The notes: generated from the sequence alone by a model not told the origin. Counted from the stretch's first letter, positions 8,706-18,973 are shown. The stretch is 64,000 nucleotides of DNA from Chitinophagales bacterium (GCA_023957245.1 JAMLHJ010000002.1:186001-250000); one strand, 5' to 3'. Made by a program: numbers and translations.

Positions 8706-10973
8706 ATGTCTAATTTGCCTCCTATTATTGTCGATCTTGCTATTATTTTAGTGACAGCTGGTGTAACCACTATCATTTTTAAAAGACTAAAACAGCCAGT
8801 TGTATTAGGTTATATATTGGCAGGTTTATTAGTCAAGCCAATTATTTTTTTCCTACCGAGTATAAAAGATTCTTCCTCTATATCTATATGGGCAGAAATC
8901 GGGATAGTGATATTGTTATTTAATCTTGGTCTTGAGTTTAGTATCAAGAAAATGGCTAAGATAGGAGCTGTTGCTGCACCTACGGGTGTTTTTGAGTCGA
9001 TGATGATGTTGGCTACTGGTTATATAGTAGGAGGCTTATTGGGATGGTCGCAAATGGATAGATTGTTTTTAGGAGGTATGATTGCTATATCTTCTACCAC
9101 AATTATTATTAGAGCTTTTGAAGAGCTAAATCTTAAAACTCAGAAATTTACCCAATTGGTATTTGGAGTGCTAATTGTTGAAGATATTATAGCTGTTCTC
9201 TTATTGGTCTTATTATCTACTATCTCTGTAAGCCAGAATTTTGAAGGGATGGATTTAGTTTATGTCATGATAAGGCTAGCTTTCTTCCTAATATTGTGGT
9301 TCGTAGCAGGGATATTGCTTATACCATCATTAATTAAATTTATTAAACCATATTTAGATAGTGAAACAGTATTAGTAGTTGCGTTAGGATTATGTCTAGG
9401 AATGGTAGTTATGGCTACCCAAGTCGGTTTTTCATCTGCGTTAGGTGCATTTTTGATGGGCTCAATCTTGTCTGAAACTTCAATAGTAGAAGATGTTGAA
9501 CACCAATTAAAATCATTGAAAGATTTGTTTGGCGCAGTGTTTTTTGTCTCTGTTGGTATGATGATAGACCCTTTGTTGTTGTGGGATAATATATGGATAG
9601 TAATTATTTTGACGCTCACTGTATTAATAGGAAAGTCTCTATTTGTATCTATTGGAATGCTAATGACTGGTCAACCACTTAAAGCTGCTGTTCGTTCGGG
9701 AATGAGTATGAGTCAAATAGGAGAATTTTCATTTATTATTGCCACATTAGGAATGTCTTTAGGTGTGATAAGTGGATTTTTATATCCAATAGCTGTTGGG
9801 GTATCTGTAATTACTACTTTTATTTCTCCTTATTTTATCAGACTTTCTGAGCCTACTTATGAATTTTTGAACCGTGTGCTTCCTAATAAATGGATTTTAG
9901 CATTGGATAGTTATTCAGATTCTAGTCAACAGGTTTCCCATGAAAGTGATTGGAGAAGATTAGTAAAGTCCTATTCAACAGTTATTGTGATAAATGCAGT
10001 AATTTCATTGGGGGTGATATTATTAGGATATCATGTATTGTATCCTATAGAGGTTAAATTGTTGGGTGATGGAACTGTCAATCAAGTATTATTCTTTGTG
10101 TTTGTTTTACTAGCGATTCTTCCTTTTTTATGGGGAATGTTAAAAAAGCAGATAGAAAATGATTTGTTTGAGACCTTATGGAGTAGTAGTGCTTTTAATA
10201 GAGGGCCATTATTTGCATTGAAATTTGCTAGAATATTGGGGGTGATTTTGGTATTAGGATTCTTATTGAGTAAAGTGATTTCTACAAATTATGCTTTGGT
10301 AATTGCTTTAATAGTCTTAATAATTGGAATCATTGTTTTCTCTAAAAAAATTCAAACTTATTACGATAAGATTGAAAATAGATTTTATACTAATTTTAAT
10401 ACGAAAGAACTCGCAATGGAAGCAAGAGTTAAGAAGTTGAAAGGATTAATGCCTTGGGATACTCACTTTTCAGATTTAGTTGTTTCTCCATCTTCAACAT
10501 TTGTAGGTAAAACATTAGAATCTATCCAATTGAGAGAAAAATACGAAGTAAGTATTGCCATTATTGATAGAAAATGTGTTAAAATATATGTTCCTACTAA
10601 AGATGAAGTGATTCTTCCAGGAGATATTTTGACACTGATCGGTGATGACCAACATTTATTGGATGTCAAGGAATTAATTGAAACATCAGTTCCTACCGAA
10701 AAAACTCAATCCCATGAGAAAATAGAACTAGGTAAAATAATTATACATCAGGATGATGGAATTTGTGGACTTTCAATAAGAAATAGTAAAATAAGAGAGT
10801 TGACACATGGAATGGTGATTGGTATTGAAAGAGAAGGAGAGAGAGATTTGAACCCACCTTCTGAAACTATTTTTATGACAAATGATGTGGTGTGGATAGT
10901 AGGTGATATTAATTTGATTAGAAAATTGGAGAAAGATTTATTAGCTCAACTGCCCAACAACTTAAAAGCCTAA
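8706..10973 (+). CDS. KefB-type cation:proton antiporter (CPA2) with two RCK_C domains
   Basis: A 755-residue inner-membrane protein. Residues about 1-390 form a Na+/H+ exchanger (CPA2) domain of 11-13 membrane segments, with the family marks PVVLGYILAGLLVKP, NLGLEFSIKK, ISSTTIIIRAFEEL and GVLIVEDIIAVLLL. Residues about 430-560 hold four more hydrophobic segments in a second membrane block. Residues about 590-755 carry two RCK_C (TrkA-C) type domains (SSTFVGKTLESIQL... and GICGLSIRNSKIREL...). No TrkA-N nucleotide-binding domain is present, unlike KefB/KefC. I prefer the ATG at 8706 (MSNLPPIIVDLA) over the open frame from 8601, which would add 35 residues of unrelated character. Potassium or sodium export coupled to protons is the likely role; the ion is not determined. 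Confidence 0.85.
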   Translation: MSNLPPIIVDLAIILVTAGVTTIIFKRLKQPVVLGYILAGLLVKPIIFFLPSIKDSSSISIWAEIGIVILLFNLGLEFSIKKMAKIGAVAAPTGVFESMMMLATGYIVGGLLGWSQMDRLFLGGMIAISSTTIIIRAFEELNLKTQKFTQLVFGVLIVEDIIAVLLLVLLSTISVSQNFEGMDLVYVMIRLAFFLILWFVAGILLIPSLIKFIKPYLDSETVLVVALGLCLGMVVMATQVGFSSALGAFLMGSILSETSIVEDVEHQLKSLKDLFGAVFFVSVGMMIDPLLLWDNIWIVIILTLTVLIGKSLFVSIGMLMTGQPLKAAVRSGMSMSQIGEFSFIIATLGMSLGVISGFLYPIAVGVSVITTFISPYFIRLSEPTYEFLNRVLPNKWILALDSYSDSSQQVSHESDWRRLVKSYSTVIVINAVISLGVILLGYHVLYPIEVKLLGDGTVNQVLFFVFVLLAILPFLWGMLKKQIENDLFETLWSSSAFNRGPLFALKFARILGVILVLGFLLSKVISTNYALVIALIVLIIGIIVFSKKIQTYYDKIENRFYTNFNTKELAMEARVKKLKGLMPWDTHFSDLVVSPSSTFVGKTLESIQLREKYEVSIAIIDRKCVKIYVPTKDEVILPGDILTLIGDDQHLLDVKELIETSVPTEKTQSHEKIELGKIIIHQDDGICGLSIRNSKIRELTHGMVIGIEREGERDLNPPSETIFMTNDVVWIVGDINLIRKLEKDLLAQLPNNLKA

Positions 10974-11142
10974 TTTGCTAATTCTTTTAAATGCGATATT
11001 TATTTGATAATTGAATTTAGGTAAACTTAATGGGTAGAATGGTATATGTAAATTTACAAATGCATATTGGCTCAATAAGTATTAAAATCTTGAGTTTTAT
11101 AACTTATTGATAAGTACTTGAATTTTTTACTTTAAATTAATT

Positions 11143-11172
11143 TTGTAAAAGAAATTATTTTTAATATATTTG
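11143..11172 (+). promoter_or_regulatory. Upstream promoter (P1) of the rpsL ribosomal locus
   Basis: TTG at 11143-11145, 19 bases, TATATTTG at 11165-11172: an excellent match to the Bacteroidota consensus. Transcripts would start near 11177 and carry a leader of about 160 bases before rpsL. Confidence 0.7.
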
Positions 11173-11176
11173 CACC

Positions 11177-11246
11177 GCTTAAGGCGCATATCGTACAATT
11201 CGATGTACTCTTTAGCAACTGCTTTCGCTGTGAGAGTAAGGCTAAA
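11177..11246 (+). promoter_or_regulatory. Possible structured 5' leader between the two rpsL promoters
   Basis: After P1 there are several complementary segments: CGC/GCG (11176-11178 with 11184-11186), ATCG/CGAT (11190-11193 with 11201-11204) or the alternative GTAC/GTAC (11193-11196 with 11205-11208), and TTTAGC (11211-11216) with GCTAAA (11241-11246) closing a 24-base insert. The mutually exclusive second pair could allow switching. This is a fold read by eye, not a known motif I can name. Confidence 0.3.
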
Positions 11247-11277
11247 AAATAAATATTGAAAATTTCCTTTTTCTTTT

Positions 11278-11308
11278 TTGTTTTCAAAGTCTTTTTTTCA
11301 TATCTTTG
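11278..11308 (+). promoter_or_regulatory. Proximal promoter (P2) of the rpsL ribosomal locus
   Basis: TTG at 11278-11280, 20 bases, TATCTTTG at 11301-11308. A full consensus Bacteroidota promoter, placing the transcription start about 20 bases before the rpsL ATG. Confidence 0.75.
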
Positions 11309-11334
11309 CAGTCCCAAAAAAGTAATTAGGTAAA

Positions 11335-11706
11335 ATGCCAACTATACAACAACTCGTAAGGAAAGGCAGGGAGATTTTAGAAACTCCTTCCAAGTCAAGA
11401 GCACTAGATGCATGTCCTCAAAGAAGAGGAGTGTGTACTCGTGTTTACACCACAACACCTAAAAAACCTAACTCTGCTCTCCGCAAAGTGGCTAAGGTGC
11501 GTTTGACCAATGGTTATGAAGTAATTGCCTATATCCCAGGTGAAGGTCACAACCTTCAAGAACACTCGATTGTTCTTCTCCGTGGGGGTAGAGTAAAGGA
11601 CCTTCCAGGCGTACGTTATCATATTGTCAGAGGAGCGTTAGATACTGCAGGTGTGAATAATCGCAAGAAAAGTAGGTCTAAATACGGTACAAAAAATAAA
11701 AAATAA
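11335..11706 (+). CDS. rpsL: 30S ribosomal protein S12
   Basis: A 123-residue small-subunit protein at the decoding centre. The universally conserved blocks [21 protein letters not shown] and [29 protein letters not shown] are present. The lysines that change in streptomycin-resistant strains lie in these blocks (KKPNS and GRVKDLPG) and appear wild type. It is the first gene of the 18-kb co-directional ribosomal run, 27 bases after the P2 promoter element. Confidence 0.98.
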   Translation: MPTIQQLVRKGREILETPSKSRALDACPQRRGVCTRVYTTTPKKPNSALRKVAKVRLTNGYEVIAYIPGEGHNLQEHSIVLLRGGRVKDLPGVRYHIVRGALDTAGVNNRKKSRSKYGTKNKK

Positions 11707-11731
11707 TTGACAATATAGTCTTCGTAAAGAG

Positions 11732-12199
11732 ATGAGAAAAACGAAAGCAAAGAAACGTCCACTCGCACCGGATCCAAGATATGGAGATCCTGTTGTGACC
11801 AGATTCATCAATAGTTTGATGTATGATGGTAAGAAAAGTACAGCCTTTACAGTATTCTATGAAGCAATGGACAGAATTGAAAAATCTACTGGCGAGAATG
11901 GTCATGAGATTTGGAAATCTGCAATGCAAAACGTTCAACCTGGTGTTGAGGTTCGTTCTAGAAGAATTGGAGGTGCTACATTCCAAATCCCTACTCCTGT
12001 AAGAGAGGTTAGAAAACAATATTTAACCATGAAATGGATTATTATGTTTGCTCGTAAACGTAATGGTAAATCAATGGGTGAAAAATTAGCGGCTGAGTTG
12101 ATTGCTGCGTCAAAAGGTGAAGGTGCTTCTGTTAAGAAAAAAGAAGATACTCACAAAATGGCAGAAGCAAACAAAGCTTTCTCACACTTTAAAGTATAA
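11732..12199 (+). CDS. rpsG: 30S ribosomal protein S7
   Basis: A 155-residue primary 16S rRNA-binding protein that nucleates assembly of the 30S head. Conserved blocks seen are RYGDPVVTRFINSLMYDGKKSTA, NVQPGVEVRSRRIGGATFQIP and the C-terminal EANKAFSHFKV. It follows rpsL by 25 bases and precedes fusA by 13, the usual str order. In other bacteria S7 is the translational feedback regulator of this operon; no specific site was identified here. Confidence 0.98.
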   Translation: MRKTKAKKRPLAPDPRYGDPVVTRFINSLMYDGKKSTAFTVFYEAMDRIEKSTGENGHEIWKSAMQNVQPGVEVRSRRIGGATFQIPTPVREVRKQYLTMKWIIMFARKRNGKSMGEKLAAELIAASKGEGASVKKKEDTHKMAEANKAFSHFKV

Positions 12200-12212
12200 T
12201 TAAGAGAGAGTT

Positions 12213-14318
12213 ATGGCGCGTGATTTAAAATATACAAGAAATATTGGTATTGCAGCTCATATTGATGCTGGTAAGACTACTACAACAGAACGTATCCTTT
12301 TCTATTCTGGAGTTAACCATAAATTGGGTGAAACTCACGAAGGTTCTGCTACAACAGACTGGATGGCTCAGGAGCAAGAAAGAGGTATTACTATTACATC
12401 TGCTGCAGTAACAATTGATTGGAACTATCGTGGTGATAAATACCATGTGAATATTATTGATACTCCAGGACACGTGGATTTCACTGTAGAAGTAAATCGT
12501 TCATTAAGAGTTCTTGATGGATTAGTGTTCTTGTTTTCTGCTGTTGATGGTGTAGAACCTCAATCTGAAACCAACTGGCGTTTGGCAAATAACTATAACG
12601 TACCTCGTTTAGGTTTTGTCAACAAAATGGACAGACAAGGAGCAGACTTCCTTAATGTTGTTGGTCAAGTGAAGAAGATGTTAGGCAGTAATGCTGTTCC
12701 TCTTCAGTTGCCTATAGGTGCAGAAGATACTTTTAAAGGGGTTGTTGACTTGATTAACTTCCGTGGTATGGTGTGGAATGCACATGATCATGGAATGACT
12801 TATGAAATAGTTGATATTCCTGCAGATATGATTGATGAGGCTACTGAATATAGAGAAAAACTATTAGAAGCAGTTTCTGAATTTGATGATAGATTAATGG
12901 AGAAATACTTTGAAGATCCTTCATCAATCACTGAAAGAGAAATCTTAGATGCTTTAAGAGCAGCTACTATCGAAGGAACAATCGTTCCAATGGTTTGTGG
13001 TTCTTCTTTCAAAAACAAAGGTGTTCAAACCATGTTGGACTTAGTAATGGAAATATTACCTAGTCCATTGGATAAAGAAAGCATCAATGGTATCAATCCT
13101 AAAACTGATGAGCCTATTTCTAGAAAACCTAGTATAGATGAGCCTTTTACTGCATTAGCATTTAAAATTGCTACTGACCCTTATGTTGGAAGATTGGCAT
13201 TTACAAGAGCTTATGCTGGTTACTTAGATGCAGGTTCTTATGTATTGAATACTAGAAGTGGAAACAAAGAACGTATTTCTCGTATTTTCCAAATGCATGC
13301 TAATAAGCAAAACCCAATTGACAAATTGTTAGCTGGTGATATTGGTGCAGTAGTTGGATTTAAAGATATCAGAACTGGTGATACACTTTGTGCTGAAAAT
13401 GCTCCTATCGTATTAGAGTCAATGAAATTCCCAGATCCAGTTATTGGTTTGGCAATTGAACCTAAGACTCAAAAAGATGCTGATAAATTAGGAATGGCTT
13501 TAGCTAAATTGGCTGAAGAAGATCCTACTTTCAAAGTAAAATATGATGAAGATACTGCTCAAACAGTTATCTCAGGTATGGGAGAGCTTCACTTAGAGAT
13601 TATCGTTGATAGACTTTTGCGTGAGTTTAAAGTTGAATGTAATCAAGGTGCTCCTCAAGTTAACTATAAAGAAGCTATCTCTAAATCTGTTCAACACAGA
13701 GAAAAATATGCTAAACAATCTGGTGGTCGTGGTAAATTTGCGGATATCGCAGTTGAAGTAGGTCCAGGAGACGAAGACAAAGAAGGATTAGTATTTGTTA
13801 ATGACATATTTGGGGGTGCAGTTCCTAAAGAATTTATACCAGCTGTTGAGAAAGGCTTTAAAGAAGCTATGAAAACAGGTATTCTTGCAGGATATGAATT
13901 GCCAAGCTTGAAAGTTAGACTTTATGATGGTTCATTCCACGCTGTGGACTCTGATACGTTCTCATTTGAGCAAGCTGCTAAGTTTGCATTCAGAGAAGCA
14001 TGTAAGAAAGCTGGTCCTATGTTGATGGAACCTATCATGAAAGTAGAAGTGATAACTCCAGAAGAAAATACTGGAGATGTTGTTGGAGACCTTAACCGTC
14101 GTCGTGGTATGATGGAAGGAATGGAAATGAAGAATAACGCTAACGTTATTAAAGCAAAAGTTCCTTTGTCTGAGATGTTTGGTTATGTAACTGATTTGAG
14201 AACAATTACATCTGGTAGAGCAACTTCTATCATGGAGTTCTCTCACTATGCTCAAGCTCCTAACAATATCACTGAAGAAGTAATCGCGAAAGCAAAATCT
14301 AAAGTAAAAGCAGAATAA
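12213..14318 (+). CDS. fusA: Elongation factor G
   Basis: A 701-residue translational GTPase that drives translocation of tRNA and mRNA after peptide-bond formation, and ribosome recycling with RRF. The G motifs are intact: P-loop [14 protein letters not shown] (near residue 15), switch region [16 protein letters not shown] and NKMDR. Domains II-V follow, including the domain IV segment [18 protein letters not shown]. Length is normal. tuf, which follows fusA in many phyla, is absent; rpsJ comes 7 bases later, as in other Bacteroidota. Confidence 0.98.
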   Translation: MARDLKYTRNIGIAAHIDAGKTTTTERILFYSGVNHKLGETHEGSATTDWMAQEQERGITITSAAVTIDWNYRGDKYHVNIIDTPGHVDFTVEVNRSLRVLDGLVFLFSAVDGVEPQSETNWRLANNYNVPRLGFVNKMDRQGADFLNVVGQVKKMLGSNAVPLQLPIGAEDTFKGVVDLINFRGMVWNAHDHGMTYEIVDIPADMIDEATEYREKLLEAVSEFDDRLMEKYFEDPSSITEREILDALRAATIEGTIVPMVCGSSFKNKGVQTMLDLVMEILPSPLDKESINGINPKTDEPISRKPSIDEPFTALAFKIATDPYVGRLAFTRAYAGYLDAGSYVLNTRSGNKERISRIFQMHANKQNPIDKLLAGDIGAVVGFKDIRTGDTLCAENAPIVLESMKFPDPVIGLAIEPKTQKDADKLGMALAKLAEEDPTFKVKYDEDTAQTVISGMGELHLEIIVDRLLREFKVECNQGAPQVNYKEAISKSVQHREKYAKQSGGRGKFADIAVEVGPGDEDKEGLVFVNDIFGGAVPKEFIPAVEKGFKEAMKTGILAGYELPSLKVRLYDGSFHAVDSDTFSFEQAAKFAFREACKKAGPMLMEPIMKVEVITPEENTGDVVGDLNRRRGMMEGMEMKNNANVIKAKVPLSEMFGYVTDLRTITSGRATSIMEFSHYAQAPNNITEEVIAKAKSKVKAE

Positions 14319-14325
14319 TAATAAA

Positions 14326-14631
14326 ATGGCACAGAGAATTAGAATTAAGCTCAAGTCATACGATCATAATTTGGTAGATAAGTCTGCTGAAAAAATCGTA
14401 AAAACTGTCAGAAACGCTGGTGCAGTAGTTACGGGTCCAATTCCTTTACCTACACACAAGAGAATCTTTACAGTATTAAGATCACCACATGTGAATAAAT
14501 CAGCAAGAGAACAATTTAAGCTTTGCACTTATAAAAGACTCTTAGATATTTATAGCGCTACTCCTAAAACAGTAGATGCATTGATGAAACTTGAATTGCC
14601 TTCAGGCGTGGACGTAGAAATCAAAGTATAA
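14326..14631 (+). CDS. rpsJ: 30S ribosomal protein S10
   Basis: A 101-residue 30S head protein, also the NusE component of transcription antitermination complexes. Marks are [22 protein letters not shown] and [22 protein letters not shown]. Its stop overlaps the rplC start by one base (TAATG), which implies coupled translation. It is the start of the classic S10 gene order, here fused to the str genes without a terminator. Confidence 0.98.
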   Translation: MAQRIRIKLKSYDHNLVDKSAEKIVKTVRNAGAVVTGPIPLPTHKRIFTVLRSPHVNKSAREQFKLCTYKRLLDIYSATPKTVDALMKLELPSGVDVEIKV

Positions 14632-15248
14632 TGAGCGGAATTATTGGAAAGAAAATAGGCATGACCAGTGTATTTGATGAGACTGGTAAGCAAGTAGCAT
14701 GTACTGTTATTGAAGCAGGACCATGTGTTGTAACTCAAGTAAAAACCATCGAGAATGATGGTTATCAAGCAGTACAGTTAGGATACGGAACTAAGAAAGA
14801 AAAAAATACGTCTAAAGCTTTATTAGGACATTTTGAAAAAGCATCAACTGAACCTAAAAGAAAATTAGTTGAATTTAGAGATTCTTTTTCTGATGCTAAA
14901 TTAGGAGACGTTGTTACATCTGAAATTATTAATCTTGGAGACAAGATTGCTATTACAGGTCAATCAAAAGGTAAAGGATTTCAAGGCGTTGTAAAGCGTC
15001 ATGGATTTGCTGGAGTTGGAGGTCAAACTCACGGTCAGCATAATAGATTGAGATCTCCTGGTTCTTTGGGAGCTTGTTCTACTCCTGCTAGAGTAATGAA
15101 AGGAATGAAAATGGGTGGCCGTATGGGTAATGACCGTGTGAAACAGTCCAACATGAAAGTAGTTTCAGTATTACATGATAAAAATTTAATTTTCGTTAAA
15201 GGATCAATTCCTGGACATAACGGTTCACTTATTATCATTGAAAAATAA
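14631..15248 (+). CDS. rplC: 50S ribosomal protein L3
   Basis: A 205-residue early-assembly 50S protein reaching toward the peptidyl transferase centre. Conserved segments are [45 protein letters not shown], the central-extension block [20 protein letters not shown], and GGRMGND. The start codon shares a base with the rpsJ stop. rplD begins one base after the stop. Confidence 0.98.
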   Translation: MSGIIGKKIGMTSVFDETGKQVACTVIEAGPCVVTQVKTIENDGYQAVQLGYGTKKEKNTSKALLGHFEKASTEPKRKLVEFRDSFSDAKLGDVVTSEIINLGDKIAITGQSKGKGFQGVVKRHGFAGVGGQTHGQHNRLRSPGSLGACSTPARVMKGMKMGGRMGNDRVKQSNMKVVSVLHDKNLIFVKGSIPGHNGSLIIIEK

Positions 15249-15249
15249 A

Positions 15250-15888
15250 ATGAAAGTAGAAGTTTTCAATATACAAGGACAGCCTACTGGTAGAACTATT
15301 GAACTACCTGAAGATGTTTTCGGTATTACTCCCAACGAGCATGTTTTATATTTAGCTGTAAAGCAATATTTAGCAGGTTTGAGAAGTGGTACACATAAAG
15401 CAAAAGAAAAATCAGAATTATCTGGTTCTACTAGAAAATTGCATAAACAAAAAGGTACTGGTGGCTCTAGAAAAGGAAGCATTAAGAATCCTTTATTTAG
15501 AGGTGGTGCTAGAATTTTTGGTCCAAGACCAAGAGACTATCATTTCAAATTGAATAAGAAAGTTGTTGCTTTATCTAAGAGATCTGCTTTGTCAGCGAAA
15601 GTTTTGGATCAATCAATTAAAATTGTAGAAGATTTCACCTTTGATACTCCACAAACAAAAGCTTATATCAATTTCTTACGTGGTTTTGGTTTGAATGATA
15701 AAAAATCAATCTTAATTACACCAGATTTTGATGTGAACATCTTCCTTTCTTCAAGAAACTTGCCAGGAGCAGATGTTGTAGAAGCAGAAGGATTTAATGC
15801 TTATGATCTTTTGAATTCAAATTCAATTTTGATTAGCGAAAGTTCAGTTGAAGTTATAGGACAACTTTTATCACCAATTAAAGGATAA
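15250..15888 (+). CDS. rplD: 50S ribosomal protein L4
   Basis: A 212-residue 50S protein lining the peptide exit tunnel. In enterobacteria it represses the S10 operon; no such site is evident here. The L4 blocks SGSTRKLHKQKGTGGSRKGSIKNPLFRGGARIFGPRPRDYHFKLNKK are seen in part at residues 60-105. I start at the ATG at 15250 (MKVEVFNI); an in-frame ATG at 15238 would add four residues overlapping the end of rplC and is less likely. Confidence 0.97.
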   Translation: MKVEVFNIQGQPTGRTIELPEDVFGITPNEHVLYLAVKQYLAGLRSGTHKAKEKSELSGSTRKLHKQKGTGGSRKGSIKNPLFRGGARIFGPRPRDYHFKLNKKVVALSKRSALSAKVLDQSIKIVEDFTFDTPQTKAYINFLRGFGLNDKKSILITPDFDVNIFLSSRNLPGADVVEAEGFNAYDLLNSNSILISESSVEVIGQLLSPIKG

Positions 15889-15893
15889 TTGAT

Positions 15894-16184
15894 ATGGATA
15901 TTTTAAAAAGACCTTTGATTACTGAAAAACAAACTATCGATACTGATAAGTTGGGAACATTCGGTTTTATTGTTGACAAAAGAGCAAATAAAATTGAAAT
16001 AAAAAAAGAAATCGAAAAATTGTACGGAGTTCATGTTACTGATATTCGTACTCATATTTTACCTGCAAAAGCAAAAAGTAGATTTACTAAAGCTGGTGTT
16101 TTGTCTGGTCGTAAAGGAAGCTACAAGAAAGCTATCGTTACTATTGCAGAAGGTGAATCTATTGATTTCTTTACAGATTTGTAG
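15894..16184 (+). CDS. rplW: 50S ribosomal protein L23
   Basis: A 96-residue protein at the exit-tunnel rim, the docking point for trigger factor and signal recognition particle. Family features are ILKRPLITEKQT at the N-terminus, FIVDKRANKIEIKKEIEKLYGV, and the basic loop AKSRFTKAGVLSGRKGSYKKAIVT. The following spacer of 46 bases before rplB is the longest inside the ribosomal run. No promoter consensus is obvious in it. Confidence 0.97.
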   Translation: MDILKRPLITEKQTIDTDKLGTFGFIVDKRANKIEIKKEIEKLYGVHVTDIRTHILPAKAKSRFTKAGVLSGRKGSYKKAIVTIAEGESIDFFTDL

Positions 16185-16230
16185 AAATTAAGTTAAATAA
16201 GCTACTTAGGCGAAAATTAAGAATTAAAAA

Positions 16231-17052
16231 ATGGGAATTAAAAAGTACAAACCGATAACACCCTCGCTTAGAACGAAAGTTTCTAATGCGTTTACAGAGG
16301 TGACAACGGATACTCCAGAGAAGTCTTTATTGGCTTCAATTAAAAGATCTGGTGGTCGTAATTTCTCTGGTCGTATGACTATGAGATATACAGGAGGTGG
16401 TCATAAAAGACAATATCGTATAATTGATTTCAAAAGAAATAAATTCGATATACCTGCTGTTGTTAAAACAATTGAATACGATCCAAATCGTTCAGCATTT
16501 ATTGCTCTTGTTGCATATAATGATGGAGAAAAGAGATATATCATTGCTCCAGAAGGACTTGTAGTTGGTCAACAAATTATTAGCGGTGAGCATGCTGCGC
16601 CAGAATTAGGAAATACTTTGGCTCTTGGCAAATTACCTTTAGGTTCTATTATTCATAATATTGAATTGAATCCTGGTAGAGGTGCTGCTATATGTAGAAG
16701 TGCTGGTGCATTTGCTCAGATTACTTCTAGAGACGGTAAATATGTTATTGTTAGACTTCCTAGTGGTGAAGCTCGTAAGATTTTGAATACTTGTCTAGCA
16801 ACTGTAGGTTCTGTTTCAAATTCAGATCACAGCTTAGAAACTTTAGGTAAGGCTGGAGCTTCTAGATGGAGAGGTATCAGACCACGTACTAGAGGTGTTG
16901 CGATGAACCCAGTAGATCACCCGATGGGTGGTGGTGAAGGTCGCGCTTCAGGTGGACATCCACGTTCTAGAAAAGGTGTTATGGCTAAAGGTCTTAAAAC
17001 ACGTAACAATAAGAAAGCGAGTACTAATTTAATAATTACCAAGAGGAAATAA
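16231..17052 (+). CDS. rplB: 50S ribosomal protein L2
   Basis: A 273-residue core 50S protein needed for subunit association and peptidyl transferase assembly. Conserved blocks include [36 protein letters not shown], and the C-terminal [20 protein letters not shown], which carries the histidine region implicated in activity. Normal length, 8 bases before rpsS. Confidence 0.98.
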   Translation: MGIKKYKPITPSLRTKVSNAFTEVTTDTPEKSLLASIKRSGGRNFSGRMTMRYTGGGHKRQYRIIDFKRNKFDIPAVVKTIEYDPNRSAFIALVAYNDGEKRYIIAPEGLVVGQQIISGEHAAPELGNTLALGKLPLGSIIHNIELNPGRGAAICRSAGAFAQITSRDGKYVIVRLPSGEARKILNTCLATVGSVSNSDHSLETLGKAGASRWRGIRPRTRGVAMNPVDHPMGGGEGRASGGHPRSRKGVMAKGLKTRNNKKASTNLIITKRK

Positions 17053-17060
17053 GATAACTC

Positions 17061-17327
17061 ATGGCTAGATCATTAAGAAAAGGGCCTTATGTAGCCCATC
17101 AACTTCAAAAGAAGATTGACAAGATGAATGAAGGTACTAAACGTACTGTCATCAAAACTTGGTCAAGAGCATCATTGATTACTCCTGACTTCGTAGGACA
17201 CACTTTTGCTGTCCATAATGGTAAAACTTTTGTACCTGTATATGTTACCGAAATGATGGTAGGTCATAAGTTGGGTGAGTTTTCTCCAACAAGATCATTC
17301 AAAGGACATTCAGGAAATAGGAAATAA
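17061..17327 (+). CDS. rpsS: 30S ribosomal protein S19
   Basis: An 88-residue 30S head protein that contacts S13 and the A-site tRNA region. It starts [15 protein letters not shown] and carries [22 protein letters not shown] and [18 protein letters not shown]. Slightly short at the C-terminus compared with the usual 91-93 residues, without loss of the core. Confidence 0.98.
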   Translation: MARSLRKGPYVAHQLQKKIDKMNEGTKRTVIKTWSRASLITPDFVGHTFAVHNGKTFVPVYVTEMMVGHKLGEFSPTRSFKGHSGNRK

Positions 17328-17335
17328 GACAAGAA

Positions 17336-17776
17336 ATGGGAGCTAGAAAAAGAATTGCTGCAGAAAAACGCAAAGAAACTAAACGTACAGTTTGTACTGC
17401 TAGTTTGAAAGGTCGTCCTACTTCTCCAAGGAAAATGAGATTAGTAGTTGATACTGTTAGAGGATTAGATGTTGATAAAGCAATCAATATCTTGACTTAT
17501 ACAAGAAGAGAAACTGCTGATGATGTTTTGAAATTATTAAAATCTGCTATCAATAACTGGGAGCAAAAATTTCAAACAAGTCCTGAAGAAAGTGAACTAT
17601 ACATCAAAACTATTACAGTAGATGCTGGTAGAACACTAAAAAGATTTTTACCTGCACCTATGGGACGTGCTTATAGAGTTCGCAAACGTTCTTGCCATGT
17701 TAATATTGAATTGGCAAGCAAGATCAATGCAAACACACCAAACGGACAAGTTAACAATAATATTGATACAGAATAA
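17336..17776 (+). CDS. rplV: 50S ribosomal protein L22
   Basis: A 146-residue tunnel-wall protein; its beta-hairpin narrows the exit tunnel with L4. The core is seen in KGRPTSPRKMRLVVDTVRGLD, RRETADDVLKLLKSAINNWEQ and RTLKRFLPAPMGRAYRVRKRSCHVNIEL. It is about 35 residues longer than E. coli L22, with a basic N-terminal extension (RKRIAAEKRKETKRTV) and a polar Asn-rich C-terminal tail. Confidence 0.96.
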   Translation: MGARKRIAAEKRKETKRTVCTASLKGRPTSPRKMRLVVDTVRGLDVDKAINILTYTRRETADDVLKLLKSAINNWEQKFQTSPEESELYIKTITVDAGRTLKRFLPAPMGRAYRVRKRSCHVNIELASKINANTPNGQVNNNIDTE

Positions 17777-17790
17777 ACTGAGAATATAGC

Positions 17791-18510
17791 ATGGGACAAA
17801 AAGCAAACCCGATAGGCAACAGGCTCGGAATCATTAGAGGATGGGATTCAAATTGGTATGGTGAAAAAGATTTCTCTGATAAATTAATCGAAGACCAAAA
17901 AATACGTAACTATTTAAATGCACGTATTAACAAAGGTGGTATTTCTAAAATTATCATTGAAAGAACATTAAATAGAATTACTATCTCTATTCATACTTCT
18001 AGACCAGGAATCATTATCGGTAAAGGTGGAGGAGAAGTTGACAGAATTCGTGAAGAAATTAAAAAATTCACAAAGAAGGATGTTCAAATCAATATTGTAG
18101 AAATCAGAAGACCAGAAATTGATGCAGCTATTGTTGGTGAGACTATAGCTAAACAATTGGAAGCAAGGATACACTTTAGACGTGCAATTAAAATGGCAGT
18201 TTCTTCTGCTATGAGATTAGGTGTTGAAGGTATTAAAGTGAAAGTTTCTGGACGTTTAGGTGGAGCTGAGATGGCAAGATCTGAAGAATATAAAGAAGGA
18301 CGTACTCCTCTTCATACTTTTAGAGCTGATATTGATTATGCTTTAAAAGAAGCAAATACTATCTACGGTATCATAGGTATCAAAGTATGGATTTGTAAAG
18401 GAGAAGTTTTCTCTAAGAGAGATTTTTCTCCTAATGTTGGAGTTGAAGAAAATAAACGCAAACCAAAAAGAAAGCCTGAACGCCAAGGACGTGGTGGTAA
18501 CAGGAAATAA
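17791..18510 (+). CDS. rpsC: 30S ribosomal protein S3
   Basis: A 239-residue protein at the mRNA entry channel. It begins [27 protein letters not shown]-type RNA-binding domain is marked by [20 protein letters not shown] near residue 75. The S3 C-terminal domain includes [29 protein letters not shown]. The tail is strongly basic ([18 protein letters not shown]). Confidence 0.98.
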   Translation: MGQKANPIGNRLGIIRGWDSNWYGEKDFSDKLIEDQKIRNYLNARINKGGISKIIIERTLNRITISIHTSRPGIIIGKGGGEVDRIREEIKKFTKKDVQINIVEIRRPEIDAAIVGETIAKQLEARIHFRRAIKMAVSSAMRLGVEGIKVKVSGRLGGAEMARSEEYKEGRTPLHTFRADIDYALKEANTIYGIIGIKVWICKGEVFSKRDFSPNVGVEENKRKPKRKPERQGRGGNRK

Positions 18511-18537
18511 TTTAACAACACTATAATTTGAAATATC

Positions 18538-18957
18538 ATGTTACAACCTAAGCGTGTAAAATATAGAAAAGTTCAAAAAGGCAGAATTAAAGGTCTTGCA
18601 AATAGAGGTTCGGAATTATCTTTCGGTTCATTTGGTCTTAAAGCTCAGGAGTCTGGTAGAATTACTGATAGACAGATTGAAGCTGCTCGTATTGCAGTAA
18701 CAAGAGCAATGAAACGTGAAGGAAAAGTTTGGATCAATATTTTCCCTGATAAACCTATCACTTCAAAACCTTTGGGTACAAGGATGGGTAAAGGAAAAGG
18801 TGCTTTGGATCATTGGGTAGCTGTCATTAAACCAGGTAGAATTATATTCGAAACAGAAGGTGTTCCTTTCGAAGTAGCTCAAGAATCTTTAAGATTAGCA
18901 GCACAAAAACTTCCTCTGAAAACCAAATTTGTTATCAGAAGAGATTATACTGAATAA
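18538..18957 (+). CDS. rplP: 50S ribosomal protein L16
   Basis: A 139-residue protein beside the A-site tRNA elbow. It begins [19 protein letters not shown] and carries [33 protein letters not shown] and [24 protein letters not shown]. The arginine and methionine sites that are modified in other bacteria lie in these blocks. Normal length. Confidence 0.98.
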   Translation: MLQPKRVKYRKVQKGRIKGLANRGSELSFGSFGLKAQESGRITDRQIEAARIAVTRAMKREGKVWINIFPDKPITSKPLGTRMGKGKGALDHWVAVIKPGRIIFETEGVPFEVAQESLRLAAQKLPLKTKFVIRRDYTE

Positions 18958-18973
18958 TTAAAAATTAGAGGAT

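Larger units (their letters stand above)
10974..11334 (+). other. Regulatory intergenic region upstream of the ribosomal locus
   Basis: A 361-base gap. It holds no credible coding sequence; the only long frame is a minus-strand shadow. It contains two consensus promoters, a stretch between them with several possible hairpins, and the rpsL start region. Confidence 0.7.

Noticed and set aside
12225-14354. Long minus-strand frames inside fusA and other ribosomal genes
   Set aside because: They follow the codon pattern of the plus-strand genes and have no family features; they are shadows.
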